This document shows, one piece after another, positions 1-12,700 of a stretch of DNA of 64,000 nucleotides. The notes beneath the pieces are model-generated. The model did no database searches. It was not told the DNA's origin and saw only the letters and a program-made list of their open reading frames with translations. The position numbers and the translations under genes were made by a program. This stretch comes from Branchinecta lynchi. Its lineage: Eukaryota > Arthropoda > Branchiopoda > Anostraca > Branchinectidae. The stretch spans positions 7,230,212-7,294,211 of the forward strand of contig JAKZAP010000021.1 of NCBI GenBank assembly GCA_023053575.1, given 5' to 3'. The first letter of the stretch is position 1. Every line of letters starts with the position of its first letter.

Positions 1-241
1 CGTCATGCGTAGTAACTACGGTAAGTAGGATGGAACACTCTCCTAGAGTGACGTAATGTCTTTCCCACCAATTTGAGAAAAGACTAGACTGACTAGGTAG
101 TGATGATGAAAGTGAGATGAATTTTTCAGAAGCCACGGTAACTATAAAACACCTTTTGGCCGCGGTATCAGATACAGCGGTAACTGCGAAAACGGCTTTA
201 GGCTATGGCATCAGATAACATGGTATCTGCAAAAACGCAAC
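1..241. mobile_element. TA-flanked MITE 'GTTGCG', partial copy at window edge
   Basis: It ends in GGTATCTGCAAAAACGCAAC followed by TA, as the complete copies do. It contains the shared GATGAAAGTGAGATGA and GGTAACTG motifs. The left end is outside or diverged. Confidence 0.6.
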
Positions 242-300
242 TAACATTTCTGAACCATTTTATCGTGAAAGGTCATTTCTAATACTGTTTGTGCTTTAAG

Positions 301-450
301 GTGTTCAGTGTTGATGAGCATATGGTCAGTCAGGAGTCCTTCCGCAAATTTCTTCGCTCCTCCCTGCAGTATTGGCTGCCCGAGTCGAAGTCATCCATCG
401 TGCTAAGTCAGGGTACGGAGAAAACCATTGAAGCAATGACAAGAGCAGCG
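301..450 (+). CDS. MEAK7: TLDc gene, first exon in window
   Basis: The reading frame VSQESFRKFL through EAMTRAA ends in phase 0 at a strong donor (GCG|GTAAGT). Two acceptors are possible: after CTTTAAG (exon from 301) or after GTGTTCAG (exon from 309). The ATG inside the exon (VDEHMVSQ) is not taken as the start because the family has more N-terminal sequence. This helical segment may match the region ahead of the TLDc domain. Confidence 0.55.
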
Positions 451-743
451 GTAAGTAAAGTGAATCTTTGTCGTTTTTTTTTCTGCAGCAAAATTAGTGC
501 AGTGCGTCAGTAAGCTACATCATCGAGTGACCTAGTTTTGAGTAGAATAGCTGAAAAGCCAGCTTATTTTTGTATCTCAGATATGAACCCACTGAATTAT
601 TTTGATCTGTCTAAGGGATATGCAGTGCTTCTCCGACAAGCAGGGCCGTATCCCCCCTGGAAACATACGAAAATAATCAATTTTTATATGCTTTGCCCTC
701 TAATCTATTTATTTTTTTGTACTTTTTTTGTCTGACCGGCAGC

Positions 744-774
<31 letters not shown>

Positions 775-3700
775 GATTCCTGGATACGGGCATGCCGACA
801 AGACAAAGTTCCCGATGCAGAGAATTTGAATTTCAAGAAGAACTTGCGTTTTATTGGTTAATGCGATGATCAGGAAATGTTCCATTCTAGATTGTAAGGT
901 CAGTTCTAAAGAAACCCCGCTATTGGGTGTGGCGCAAAAAAGATTTATTTTTTGGCAATCGTTTGCCTTCGTAGTTTCTAAATATTTCTAGCACAGAGGA
1001 CACGGTACACGCACGTAAAGGTACCACCAATCCAAAAGAAGAAACGTATACAGGTGAATACTTGATTGGTAACTAGACTGTCGTATCGCATCTCTATCCG
1101 TTTAAACTTTAAAGGACCCTCGCACTATTTACCCTTCAACTTGCAGTATTTTAAATATTTGAATACTTTATGCTGTGCTTTCGACAAATAACCCACGGTT
1201 TCGGCTGTTTTAAGCTTTTTCCCAGACCCGCTGACTTGTACCGAAAACAGGGAAACAATTTACGTAACCGTTTTCTGATAGAAAAACTTCTCGCAGACAA
1301 CTGTCGACAGCGTGATACACATCGAAGGTAGTAAAACACGGCAAGTGAGAAAATCAGCGTGGTTTTGTTAGAGGGTTAGAATGCACCGTACGAAATTGAG
1401 GTCTCCGGGCTTAGAAATATATGGAGTCATTATGGAAGTAGGTTGCTTTAGTATTATAGGTAAGACAGGTCCTTCAAGCATTTTTAGGCTGCTAAGTTTG
1501 TCAATGTGTTTTTCAGTATCATGGCAAGGTGGAGCTCTCCATCAAGTTCATTGCTCACTGGATCCAGGAAAACCTGCCCCGCGTTGTGCTTTGGATGCAC
1601 AAGTTCGTTGTACATCAGTTGACGGTCGGACACCGTCTGATCAAGGAAAGCCCTGTGTCAACACCCAGTGAAGAGAATAAACCAGTCGTCTCTGGTGAGT
1701 TAATTTCAGTTAAGTCTGTTTATTAATCTAGTATAGTATTAATTTCAGTTAAGTCTGTTTATTAATCTAGTATAGTATACTACAAATATGTTAGACATCG
1801 TTATAGAGCGTTATACACGTAAAAACGTTACACAGCGGGTAAACGGAGAGACAGAGTTGAACACTTGGCAAAACTCGGCTCGGCCGAAAAGTGGCTGAAA
1901 AGTCTTGGGTATAAAACTAAACAACGGCAAAAGGTGGGGATTTCATCAAATTGTTCCATGAAGGAGCTCGTGATAATATGAAAAGCAGAACAAGCAAGAG
2001 GGTTATTTTTCTTTAATTTCTTTCTCTTCCCTTCAACTTTTTTCTTTCCTTTTTTTGTTTTAAGACCAGGCCTCTCACACATTCCGAATGCCGTTCTACG
2101 ATCTCTGCCTCTCCGTCTCGTGTCGTTTGGGTCTACCGCGTGTCATAATAGTATATTACTGTGACCCGCGGTCAACCCAACCAAAGGATTAAGTATCGGA
2201 GATAATCCACGAGGATATCATCTCCCTAACCCTCTTGTCGAAGTTTCTCCTTCCCAACTACCTGAAACCTCCCTACCCATAACACAATTTTGTTTTGTGC
2301 TTTTTGGGATCCGAAAACGTGTCGTTTGGGTCTACCGCGCGTCATAATAGTATAATACTCTGACCCGCGGTCAACCCAACCAAAGGATTAGGTATTGGAG
2401 GTAATCCACGAGGATATCATCTCCCTAATCCTCTTGTCGAAGTCTCTCTTTCCCAACTACATGAAACCTCCGAACACATAACACAATTTGGTTTTGTGCT
2501 TTTTGGGGTCCGAAAACGTAAGTGGAGGGATACCTATGACATCGCAAAAGTTGTCCGTCTGTCCGTCCGTCCGTCTGTGCGCGCTATAACTCTCGAAGGG
2601 AATGAGAAATTTGATGAAAATTGGTGTGAGGATTCATTGGGTCAAGGGTAAGGTCAAGTTCGTAGATGGGCTCTGTAGCCCTACATTTAGGAGTGGGGGA
2701 GGGGGTTCAAATTAAGGGACAAACAAAATATTTTTAAACAGCTAATGTGAAAGTCGATTATGGTGTAAGAAGGCATGCTGAGCATGATAGTCAAAACCAT
2801 TTTCTCGCCGGACAATTAAGTTCGTCCGGAATCCGGCAAAAACCGGAAAGTTGGTTAAAAGTAAAAGTTTTATTTGAAGTTGATTAAATGTTCGATTTAG
2901 GGGTGAAAAGACATCCTGAACACGATGGTCAAAGCCATTTTCTAGCCGGGCAACTAGTTCGCCCGGAATCCGACCCAAACCGGAAAATTTGTTAAAAGCA
3001 AAAGTTTGATTAGATGACAGGTTCAGGGGTAAGAAGAGAGGCCGAGTCTGTATATGACAATCATTTTTTACCCAGGCATATAATTAGTCCGGAATCCGGT
3101 TGTAACCGGATTTTTTTTTTTATTCAAACTTTTATTCAAAGTTGATTACTGGTAGATTAGTGCGGGCGAAAAGCGTCGAAAAACACCAGAATACTTCCGT
3201 ATTTGAGGAAAGCACCAAAATTGGCTGAGATGTACTTTCGAGTATGCTCTTTAATATAGTTCGATTACGCAAGCGAAATTTTTCCTCGGAACGCCGCTAG
3301 GTGGCTTGAAATCCAAGATGGCGGACGAAAATACGAGTTTGTCAAAATGAGAAGACATGGCCGTTCAAAGAGTCTAGTATGAGGTAATCGATGGCACAGG
3401 TTCCGAATATGAGCTTAAAATTAACCCAAGTTGTACCGTAGAGCCGCTAGGTGCCTCAAATCCAAAATGGCGGACGAAAATACGAGTTTGTCAAAATGAG
3501 AAAACATGGCCGTTCAAACAGGCTAGTATGGGGTGATGGCACCGGTTCCGAATATGAGCTTAAAAATAACCTAAGTCGTACCGTAGTGCCGCTAGGTGCC
3601 TCAAATCCAAAATGGCGGACGAAAATACGAGTTTGTCAAAATGAGAAGACATGGCCGTTCAAACAGGCTAGTATGGGGTAATCGATGGCACCGGTTCCGA

Positions 3701-6700
3701 ATATGAGCTTAAAAATAACCTAAGTTGTACCGTAGTGCCGCTAGGTGCCTCAAATCCAAAATGGCGGACGAAAATACGAGTTTGTCAAAATGAGAAGACA
3801 TGGCCGTTCCAACAGACTAGTATGGGGTAATCGATGGCACCGGTTCCGAATATGAGCTTAAAAATAACCTAAGTTGCACCGTAGTGCCGCTAGGCGCCTC
3901 AAATCCAAAATGGCGGACAAAAATACGAGTTTGTCAAAATGAGAAGACATGGCCGTTCAAATAGGCTAGTATGGGTTAATCGATGGCATAGGTTCCGAAT
4001 ATCTAAGTTGTACTTAGTTATTTATTTATTTATTGCGTTTGGTGTCGGTACACACCTAAAGTACGTTCCCATTCACGATATAGCTCGATCGCTCGGGCCG
4101 ACGAAATCACAGGCACTTTCGTTCTTCCACGCGTTTACAGGATGTGATACCGTTTCTTCTTTTATCCACCACTCAAAGAGGCAGTTCTTTGCGACTGGGC
4201 AAAATATGCCAGGACTGACGGAGACTTACCTTCAACTGACAAACCAGCCTTCCCAAGTGACAGAACTGCAAGTACACGACCTTGAACGCTTTGTCATGAA
4301 GACATACGACGTAAAACAAGACTGCGACGACGTGAATGAATTTAGGAAAGAAACATTTCTCCGACAAAAGACCAAGAACATGCAGAGACTTCCTCCAGCT
4401 AGTGCTTCGCTTTTACAACATATCCTTAGAGCTGCACTACAGTCAGGTCATATGTGGAGTCGCAGCCTGGAATCAACACCCACCCTTTCTCAGTTTTTCT
4501 GACTTTGGCTGGGTCAGACGCACCGATGGAAAGTGGCTTCCCAATAGGTTATGTTCCCTTCCGCCAGCGTCAAAAGTCTGTCGCGAGACAGTGCGTTGTG
4601 GTTGCAAAAAAGGGTGTGAAAGAAGGTGCCGCTGCAGGAAATTTGACCTTAACTGTAGCCCACTATGCTGGTGCAAATCAAAGTGCTTTAATTGTTGAAC
4701 ATGTGATTATTCTTTTTACCTGAAGATTCGATTGATCTCTTTGTGTTCCTGATAAAATTATAATTCTTAAATGCTTTAATCCGTCCGTTTAGCTTATGTT
4801 GATTCATTTACAATAAATAAAGAGATGAAGAGTTAACAAGTATTTAACTGATTTTGGTTTAGCAAATGTAAACAAAGGCCATAAATTGGACGCGTCTTGG
4901 TCTCATACTTAGGCAATTTGTACTGTACAGACTGTATTACTATTAGGCGTATGTCGGAATGACAGAACGATATTTAAAACTGCTGCATTAATTACTCCAC
5001 TCCAGCCTGTTATATATCGGGATCATGAACCTCGCGCGATTCGGAAAACTGACATTTTCTTCCTCCATCTTCGATTTTAGACCCCAAGCGGATCAACGGT
5101 ACAACTAAGGTATATTTATGTGAATATACGTGCGTTTTCAGAATCTGAAGTATCGATTGCTCCTAATCCGCCCATTTGAAGTCATTACTTCTTGTTTTAA
5201 CAAAACTTGTGTTTTTCGACCGCCATCTTGAATCTAAAGCGCCTAGCAACACTACGGTACAACGTAGTTTAGTTTTACGTTCATATTCGGAACTTCTGCC
5301 ATCGATTAACCCATACTGGCCTATTTGAGCGGTCATATCTTTTCATTTTGACAAACTCATATTTTCGACCGCCATCTTGGATTTGAGGCACCTAGCGGCA
5401 CTACGGTACAACTTAGGTTATTTTTAAGCTCATATTTGGAACCTGTGCCATCGATTACCCCATACTACCCTATTTGAACGGCCATGTCTTCTCATTTTGA
5501 CAAACTCGTATTTTCGTCCGCCATCTTGGATTTCAAGCCACCTAGCGGCGTTCCGAGGAAAAATTTTGCTTGCGTAATCGAGCCATATTAAAGAGCATGC
5601 TCGAAAGTACATCTCCGCCAATTTTGGTGCTTTCCTCAAACACGGAAGTATTTTGGTGCTTTTCGCCCGCACTAGATGTTCTTTATAGGGATTTGACGCT
5701 GGATTTGTTTCTGAATTTTTCTTTTTTGCTGGACTATTAGTTTGCTCAGAATTCGGGCGAAACCGGAAACTTGGCAGAAGTAAAGCAGGAAGTCTCGGTA
5801 AGTATCGTCAAAATAAATATGGCTTATAGAGGCATATCTGAACTTGGTTTTCTCTGATGATTAGCCTGGCGAAGAGTGGATCTGGCGAAGACAAGACCCT
5901 ATTGTCTGAATCAAATATCAGATTTTTGGGATCCCATCGACACCTTTAGTCTTGTTTGGATATGTCTTCGTTTTTAACCAAAAATTTCTAGAAAACCCGG
6001 CTGGTGACCTCGAAAGAACCCGGTCCGTTGAGAAAATCATCTCCCCATCGAAGGAATTCCATACTTCAGTGGGCCTCAAGCTTCAAAGAATGATGTCGGA
6101 AAAGTCTTTTTTCGAAAAACGTCCCTACCTCTCTGTCCAGGAACTAAATAAGGAGCTGGAGAAGACACAGCCCGAATCGCCATCCCCCAACGCTTTCGTT
6201 GGAGCTCTTCATCTGTCCCAGGTAGGTTGTCTTGTTGCATATTTGAACGTGTCCGAAAGCTTTTTGGTGCTGAAAATGCTGCATTAATGCTGCATTTTCT
6301 TTTCTTTTTTTGTCCGAAAGCTGTTACTTTTCTTTCTTCTCTGACACTTCTAGAATACCAAAATTTAAGTCAGGAAGAAGAAGAAGAAAAAAGAATTAGC
6401 TGTATAAAGCTGACAAAATGGATGAGCTACTGATATCCAACCTTCTTATCTTTCCTTTCTTCGTTGACCATGATCGCCAGTTGTCTTAAATTTGGTATTT
6501 TTGCCGAATTGTCTGTTGTCTTTTTGAATTTGTTACGTTTGCCGAACACTGAGAGAATCGCCGTACTCCTCAGTTTCTTCATGAAAATTTAGCATTCTTG
6601 CTGAATTTGTCGATGAATTTTATGCTGAATTAATGCTGCATTAATTCAGCGAAAATTTAAGTCCGAAAGCGAAATGCTGCATAAAATGCTGAATTAATTC

Positions 6701-9700
6701 AGCATTTTCGTTCGTTTCGGAGCTTTCGGACACGTTCATTGTTTCGTATATAAATAGGAGTGAACGGGAAGACAAAAGTGTTGCTCCGGTGGGACTTGAA
6801 CCCGCGAACTTTGGCCTTCATGGCCAACACTACCGAGTTGCGTTTTATTTCATAGTACAGTGGGAGCAGGCGGCGAACTGTAAATAGTCGTTTCAGAAGG
6901 TTCGCTGAACAGTTCCCTGTCCCGCCGAGCGTACAAACTAGCGGGTCCGCTGGCACTCAGTGGACGGCCCGCTAGCAAATAAAATGACCTTAGGCACCTT
7001 CCCAGCATACGGACCGCTGGCAAATTAAACGACAACGAACAGTCCGCCAGTACTACGAACTTCAAATAAAACGCAACTCCGGTGAGGTACCGAGATGCTT
7101 GAGAGGGAAGGTTCAAATTAAAAAAAAAAAGTAGGCCTTCGTGAATAAAAGTGCGAAATGGCACTCAGTTAATTATCTGATTTATCATTTGGGTAATCAG
7201 TGAGCCTAAGACATTATCAACACAAAATTAACGTCACTTAGAGAAGGGGGCAAAAAGTACGAAATGTTATTTCCAATTTTTACTTTGATAAATATGACAA
7301 AAATATTAATATTAAAAAATTACAAAATATGCCACAGGGTAAAAAAAAAAATAAAAAATGACATTAGCAATTGGACATAGACAATCACAGAAATTAAATT
7401 TTAGGCCAACCAAAATCGCACCTGACAAAGATTGCCAGTTCTCTAATGTCCCGAGACGCACGTTCCATTACTTTGTGTACTAATTAAACATAAAAGTTCC
7501 TTGGCTTTCGCATAATAACGACATCCTCCATCCTTCGGAAGGTACTTCGTTCTGGACTGATCTCATATAGCCCTTAACCAAATGTGGACGTCAGCTGCCT
7601 TCAGTCAATCCTTCAATCAACTTATTTATTCCTGAAGATGTGTTTCACAAATATCTGCCTTGCCCATATGTGCCTGCCGTGATAATGATAAATGGCTTTC
7701 GCTGTTTCTGCCGTCGCGATATTTTGCTTTCGTACTGGAATTTTTTGCTTTTATACTGGGACACAAACATTAAACAGTATGACGGCTTGTCCCTTCTATA
7801 GAGTGAATTTTAGTGTTTTTATGGCACTTGCAGCCTCTGGCTCAAGTGCCATATACCAATCACAATTCCGTCTGTCGGTTTGTCGGTTGGTCTGAGTTTT
7901 TTGTCACACTTTTTCGAGTCAGGGTACTTTCAGATGTGCTAGGACAATGAAACTTGGCAGGCATATCAGGGACCCGACAAAACTAACCCGGAAATAATCA
8001 GTTTCCCGATCCGACCATATGCGGGGAAGTGGAGGGCGCTGGAAACCTGAAAATTTAGGGCATTTTGTCACAGTTTTTCGAGTTAGGGTACTCCCAGATG
8101 TGCTACGACAGTGAAACTTGGCAGGCATATCAGGGACCCGACCAGACTAACCTGAAAATAATCAGTTTCCCGATCCGATCATATGCGGGGGAGTGGAGGG
8201 GGCGCTGGAAACTTGAAAATTTAGGGCATTTTGTCACACTTTTTCGAGTTAGGGTATTTCCAGGTGTGCTAGGACCATGAAACTTGGCAGGCACATCAAA
8301 GACCCGAACAAACAAACTTAGAAATAATCAGTTTTCCGGTCCGACCATTTTGGGGGGAGTGGAGGGCAGGGGAATGCGGGAAATTGAGTAGTGTGTAACA
8401 GAACGGGTGATCGGATTGTAATGAAACTTAATAACTGTATAGATTATATATCTGTGATGTCCCTTTTAAAGTCTTGACCGGATTTGGTAGCCAGGGGGAG
8501 TTGGGGGGGGGAGACCAGAAATTTCAAGAAACGGTTAGAATGGAGGGATTGGAGGGAAACTTGCTGGGAAGAACAAGCATCTGTTCTAGATAAATCGTTT
8601 AGACAATTGTACTGGATCCGGACACTTATGGGGGGGGGGAGGGGGTTTCACGGAATTCCGGTGATGGCGGTTTTGGGGATTTTAACGATGAAACTTGGCA
8701 GGCACATGAGGGACCCAATCAAACTGAATTCAAAATAAAAATTTTGTCGATCTAATAATGGCGGAGGGAGGGGAATCCGGAATTTTCAGTCACGCTTAAC
8801 TATGGAACGGGTGGTCGGATTCGAGTGAAATTTAAGAATTGAACAGAGGACATTTCTCCGGTTATATGACCCGCTTAGAATGGAGAGATCGGGATGCTCT
8901 AGGTAAATCATTTACTGAAAAAGTCAGTAAAAGTCAGTAAGTGTTTCAAAGTCAGCTTGGGCTCAAAGAATATTCATTTACTTAATCGGATTGGCTACGG
9001 GCACCGTGGGGGAGTTGGGGTGGCCGGAAATCTCGAGAAACGGTTAGAATGATTGTACCGTAGTGAAACTTGCTGGGAAGAACAAACATCTGCTCCATGT
9101 AAATATTTTACACAATTTGACTGGATCTGGACACCTGAGGGGGGGGGGGGGGTCCTGGAATTCCGTTTTTTGGGATTTTCACGACGAAACTTGGCAGGCA
9201 CAGAGGACATTTTCTCTGGCGATCTTTTTCATTTCCGGACCGAATCCGACAATTATTGGGGGGAGGGCGGAAAATACTTGACCCGCTTAGACTGGTGTGA
9301 TCTGGATCGAACCTCGTGGGAATGACAAACAGATGCTCCGGATTAATCATTTACAGAACCAGATTGGCTCCGGGTATTATGGATGGAGTTGGAGTGTCTG
9401 GGATTCCGGTGATCGCGAGTTAAGGTACTTCCAGATGTGCTAGGACGATGAAACTTCGTTGGAATAATGGAGATTCAACAACATTTGCTTAGAAATTTCT
9501 ACTTACCAAATCCGATTATTCCTTTAAGTACCAATCTTGACCGCAAAGTAACAAAAATAGTTTTAAGCAATATATGCATTTTCATGATGCCCATCAGCGC
9601 ATTAGCATTTTTGCCTCAAGGGTTTTGCGTACAAATGAAGTTCCAGCTCCCTTAGAGTGCGCATCTCAACCGCAAAGTCGAAACTTTTGATCAATCAAAA

Positions 9701-12700
9701 CAACTTAACCCATGCAAGTGCCATATGAGCTTACAGCTGTTGTTTAGTGTTTTTGTGTTCTTTTTCACTGTTTGTACTCCGCCATCTGTCTTTTCAGCGG
9801 GTTATAAAAATAAATAAAATAAAAATTAAACAGTATGAGGGGTGCCTTGTAGTAATAAAGACAAGTTTTCAGCGCTACGAATTGTAATCTTTGATCGGAA
9901 AACACCTGTCATTGTCTTCCTTATTGTTGTTTTTATATCTTTTAAGTCAGAGTGATTTTTTTAGGTTTGGCTACTGAGCTCCACCCTCCCTGATATGTAC
10001 AATCGGGCGCCTTCGGGTGGTACCCCGGTTGGATTTTCGATCTTGGATCCTCAGACGCTCATAGCCAAGTTGGTAAGTCCAGAAACTTTAGTTTGTTTAG
10101 TCATGTTTTGTTCTTATTTTTTTTTTAGTTTGGGTTAGTCGGTCGGGTTAGTAAATTCAGGTCAATCAGTTAGCATCAATAACTCCGAATCAGTCAGTCA
10201 ATCTGTTTATAATTACTTATTATTTATTTACAGCTAGAGAAGGCAGTTAGAGTTCTGCGAAATATTTGGAATTGACATTAAAACAGAGAACAAACAGATT
10301 CAATAATACAATTTACGAAAAACCACCCAAAATAAATGCTGATTAAGCTACCTGACCAAATAAATGTTCTGGCCAGGCCTAGGGCAATATACGACTGCAA
10401 GTGTTCCTGTCTTACAAATGCCCAGACGACGAGAGGGGACGAGGGCTCATCTAAAGGAATCAAAGAACGGCTCATCTCGCACGAAGTCACTGCGCCTGGC
10501 GTCAAAGCTCTAACGCATTTTCCTGCTTTCGGCAAAATGCCGCGCCATAGAGATCGTAGTTACCACGCTAACTACGCTCCACAGCGTAGTAAGCGAATGT
10601 CTATTATTTCAGGAATGTCGGAACGGTCAGTGTAGTAACTTTGCACGATTTTGGAGCGGAAATAATGACGAAATTTACTGTTGCAAGAAGGGTGGAACAC
10701 GCCACTGCATCGCCTGTTATATGTGATTTCGTGTTTTCCAAAGATTATCCTCGCTGCTGTCTTTCTCTCTCTCGGAAAGAACTAGTCATAGCATCGATAA
10801 CCGCGCAACCTGGCGGTTGAATGGAAACTAGTCCCAACAATCATAAACACACAGGGTGATTTTTCTTTCTTTTTTTCAATCCATGAATGGGCTTCGCGCA
10901 TGCTCTCTCCCATGATTGCCTGCGTTCTTAAATAATTGGTAAATGATGATTTATTCCGTATCATCTTTACATACATAAATATAGCTTTGGGTATGTCAAT
11001 TCAAATGAAGACACTTCGAGCACCATCAATCAACTCGACAAGGACAATATTACTTATCTGATAACATTAAAATTTCTAAATAAAATAATCAGGTTCATAA
11101 ATAAACTACATCAATAAAGGAAAGACAGGTCATAATTACATCCCGTAGCTCGTAGTAAGAGCTAGTCTTTGTCACCGGACTACTCACTGGGGATTGCTCC
11201 CTACTGATATAACCCGTTTTTGTACTCATCGGTGTCTACTTTTTCCTCGCCTTCTTAATCCGCATCCGTTCTTCCGTTCTGATCCTCATTGGTTTAGTCA
11301 GGACCTGGTGGAAAGGCAGATCCGAGTTAAATAGCACTAGGAGAAGTCCAATCTAACCAGGAATGACTGAACGAAATTGGGAATTGAAAAAGAAATTGAG
11401 AAAATTTGAATTTTAACAGCAGGGACGTCGCAGATTCGAAAGTTCTCTAGGAGTGTTGCAGCAACAGAACTTGTGGTAGAGCAACGACGGTGAACAGTGG
11501 CCCGAGGATATTTTTCTGTGTCCCTATGCTGACACCGAATTTTTTTTTTCAGCTAAACCCAGACATCCCATCCCACTGGACTACTATCTACGATAGCGAC
11601 CGCGATGGTCTCAGCTTGAACCGATTTCAGCACCACATTTTTGGCTATAGAGGGCCAACGGTTATTATGGTGCGCGGAGACTGCGACCAGTCTTTCGTGA
11701 TAGCCGTTGACACGGAATGGAGAGAGAGCACGAAGTTGTGGGGCGGACTGAACTGTATTGCACTACAGCTGACCCCCGAGTTTAAGGTTATGGACCGTGA
11801 GTATTGTTTCATACTTATAGGCCTTCTTTTCTAATCGTTCGATCCGATATTTTTCGTAATTCTTCGCACTTCCATTCGTGTCGGATATGGAAAAATAGTT
11901 CCAAATAGAGGAAGGTATAACAGAAAAGCCCTTGGTAGTTTATATAATAGTTTTTGTTCTCGCTCTGTCGGCAACCTGTCCGGAGTTTTTGGTATTCTGA
12001 GGATAAAAGATTTAAAACGTATCAGGACTTTTTATTTCAAATATTGTAAATTTCTCTTGTACCTTCCTCGACGTTACAGGAATTCCCATATTCGATTGCC
12101 CAAGACCTTCACGCCGATTAGTCCCTTTTCTTCCTTTTTTTTATAATTTTTATTTTATGATCTCGTGCATTTCCTACATTATTGAAAGCTCAGTGTATTT
12201 TTTTCTTTTTCTTTGTCTATACTGCACTATTTTCCTCTTCTTCAGTGCGTAAATAAAATGTCATCATCATCATCACTGATTTTTATCTGGACCACGACTT
12301 CCTTTAAACCACAGCCGTTGGTTTCCTGAGAATGTTTGCTACACACAGTATCTGCGTTTTTGCAGATTCAAGACCTCGTCGTATCTGCTACTGTGGTTGC
12401 TTTGCAAAAACCACAATTCCCAAATTCACACGTTTAGAAGTTGTCCCAAAGGAAATACTTACATCCACGCACTTCACAGGTGTCAAACTCTTACCGTCTA
12501 GTTTGACAGTAACCTAGGCTCTTGTGTTGGTTATGATCAAAGCTAGATGAACTTTTTCAGATAAGATCTGTCAGTTACCGTGGTAACTGAATATCAGATA
12601 CCTTGGTAACTGGCCTGAGAATCAGTAAAAAAAATGATTTTTGACTGTGGTAGTTTAGGTACATTATTTTGTATATTTTTTCTACGGAAATGTTACTAGC

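Larger units (their letters stand above)
2500..5956 (+). mobile_element. Family A (Helentron-like) element, interrupted copy
   Basis: The left end is CGTAAGTGGAGGGATACC, then (GTCC/GTCT)n and units with CCGGAATCCGG. The right part is 5675-5956, with TTTTTGGGATCCCATCGA and TAGTCTTGTT. The transposon 3158-5674 splits it. It ends 35 bp before a TLDc exon. Confidence 0.8.

Noticed and set aside
10336..10635. 99-residue open frame in a TLDc intron
   Set aside because: No similarity recognised and no splice signals joining it to neighbouring exons in phase.
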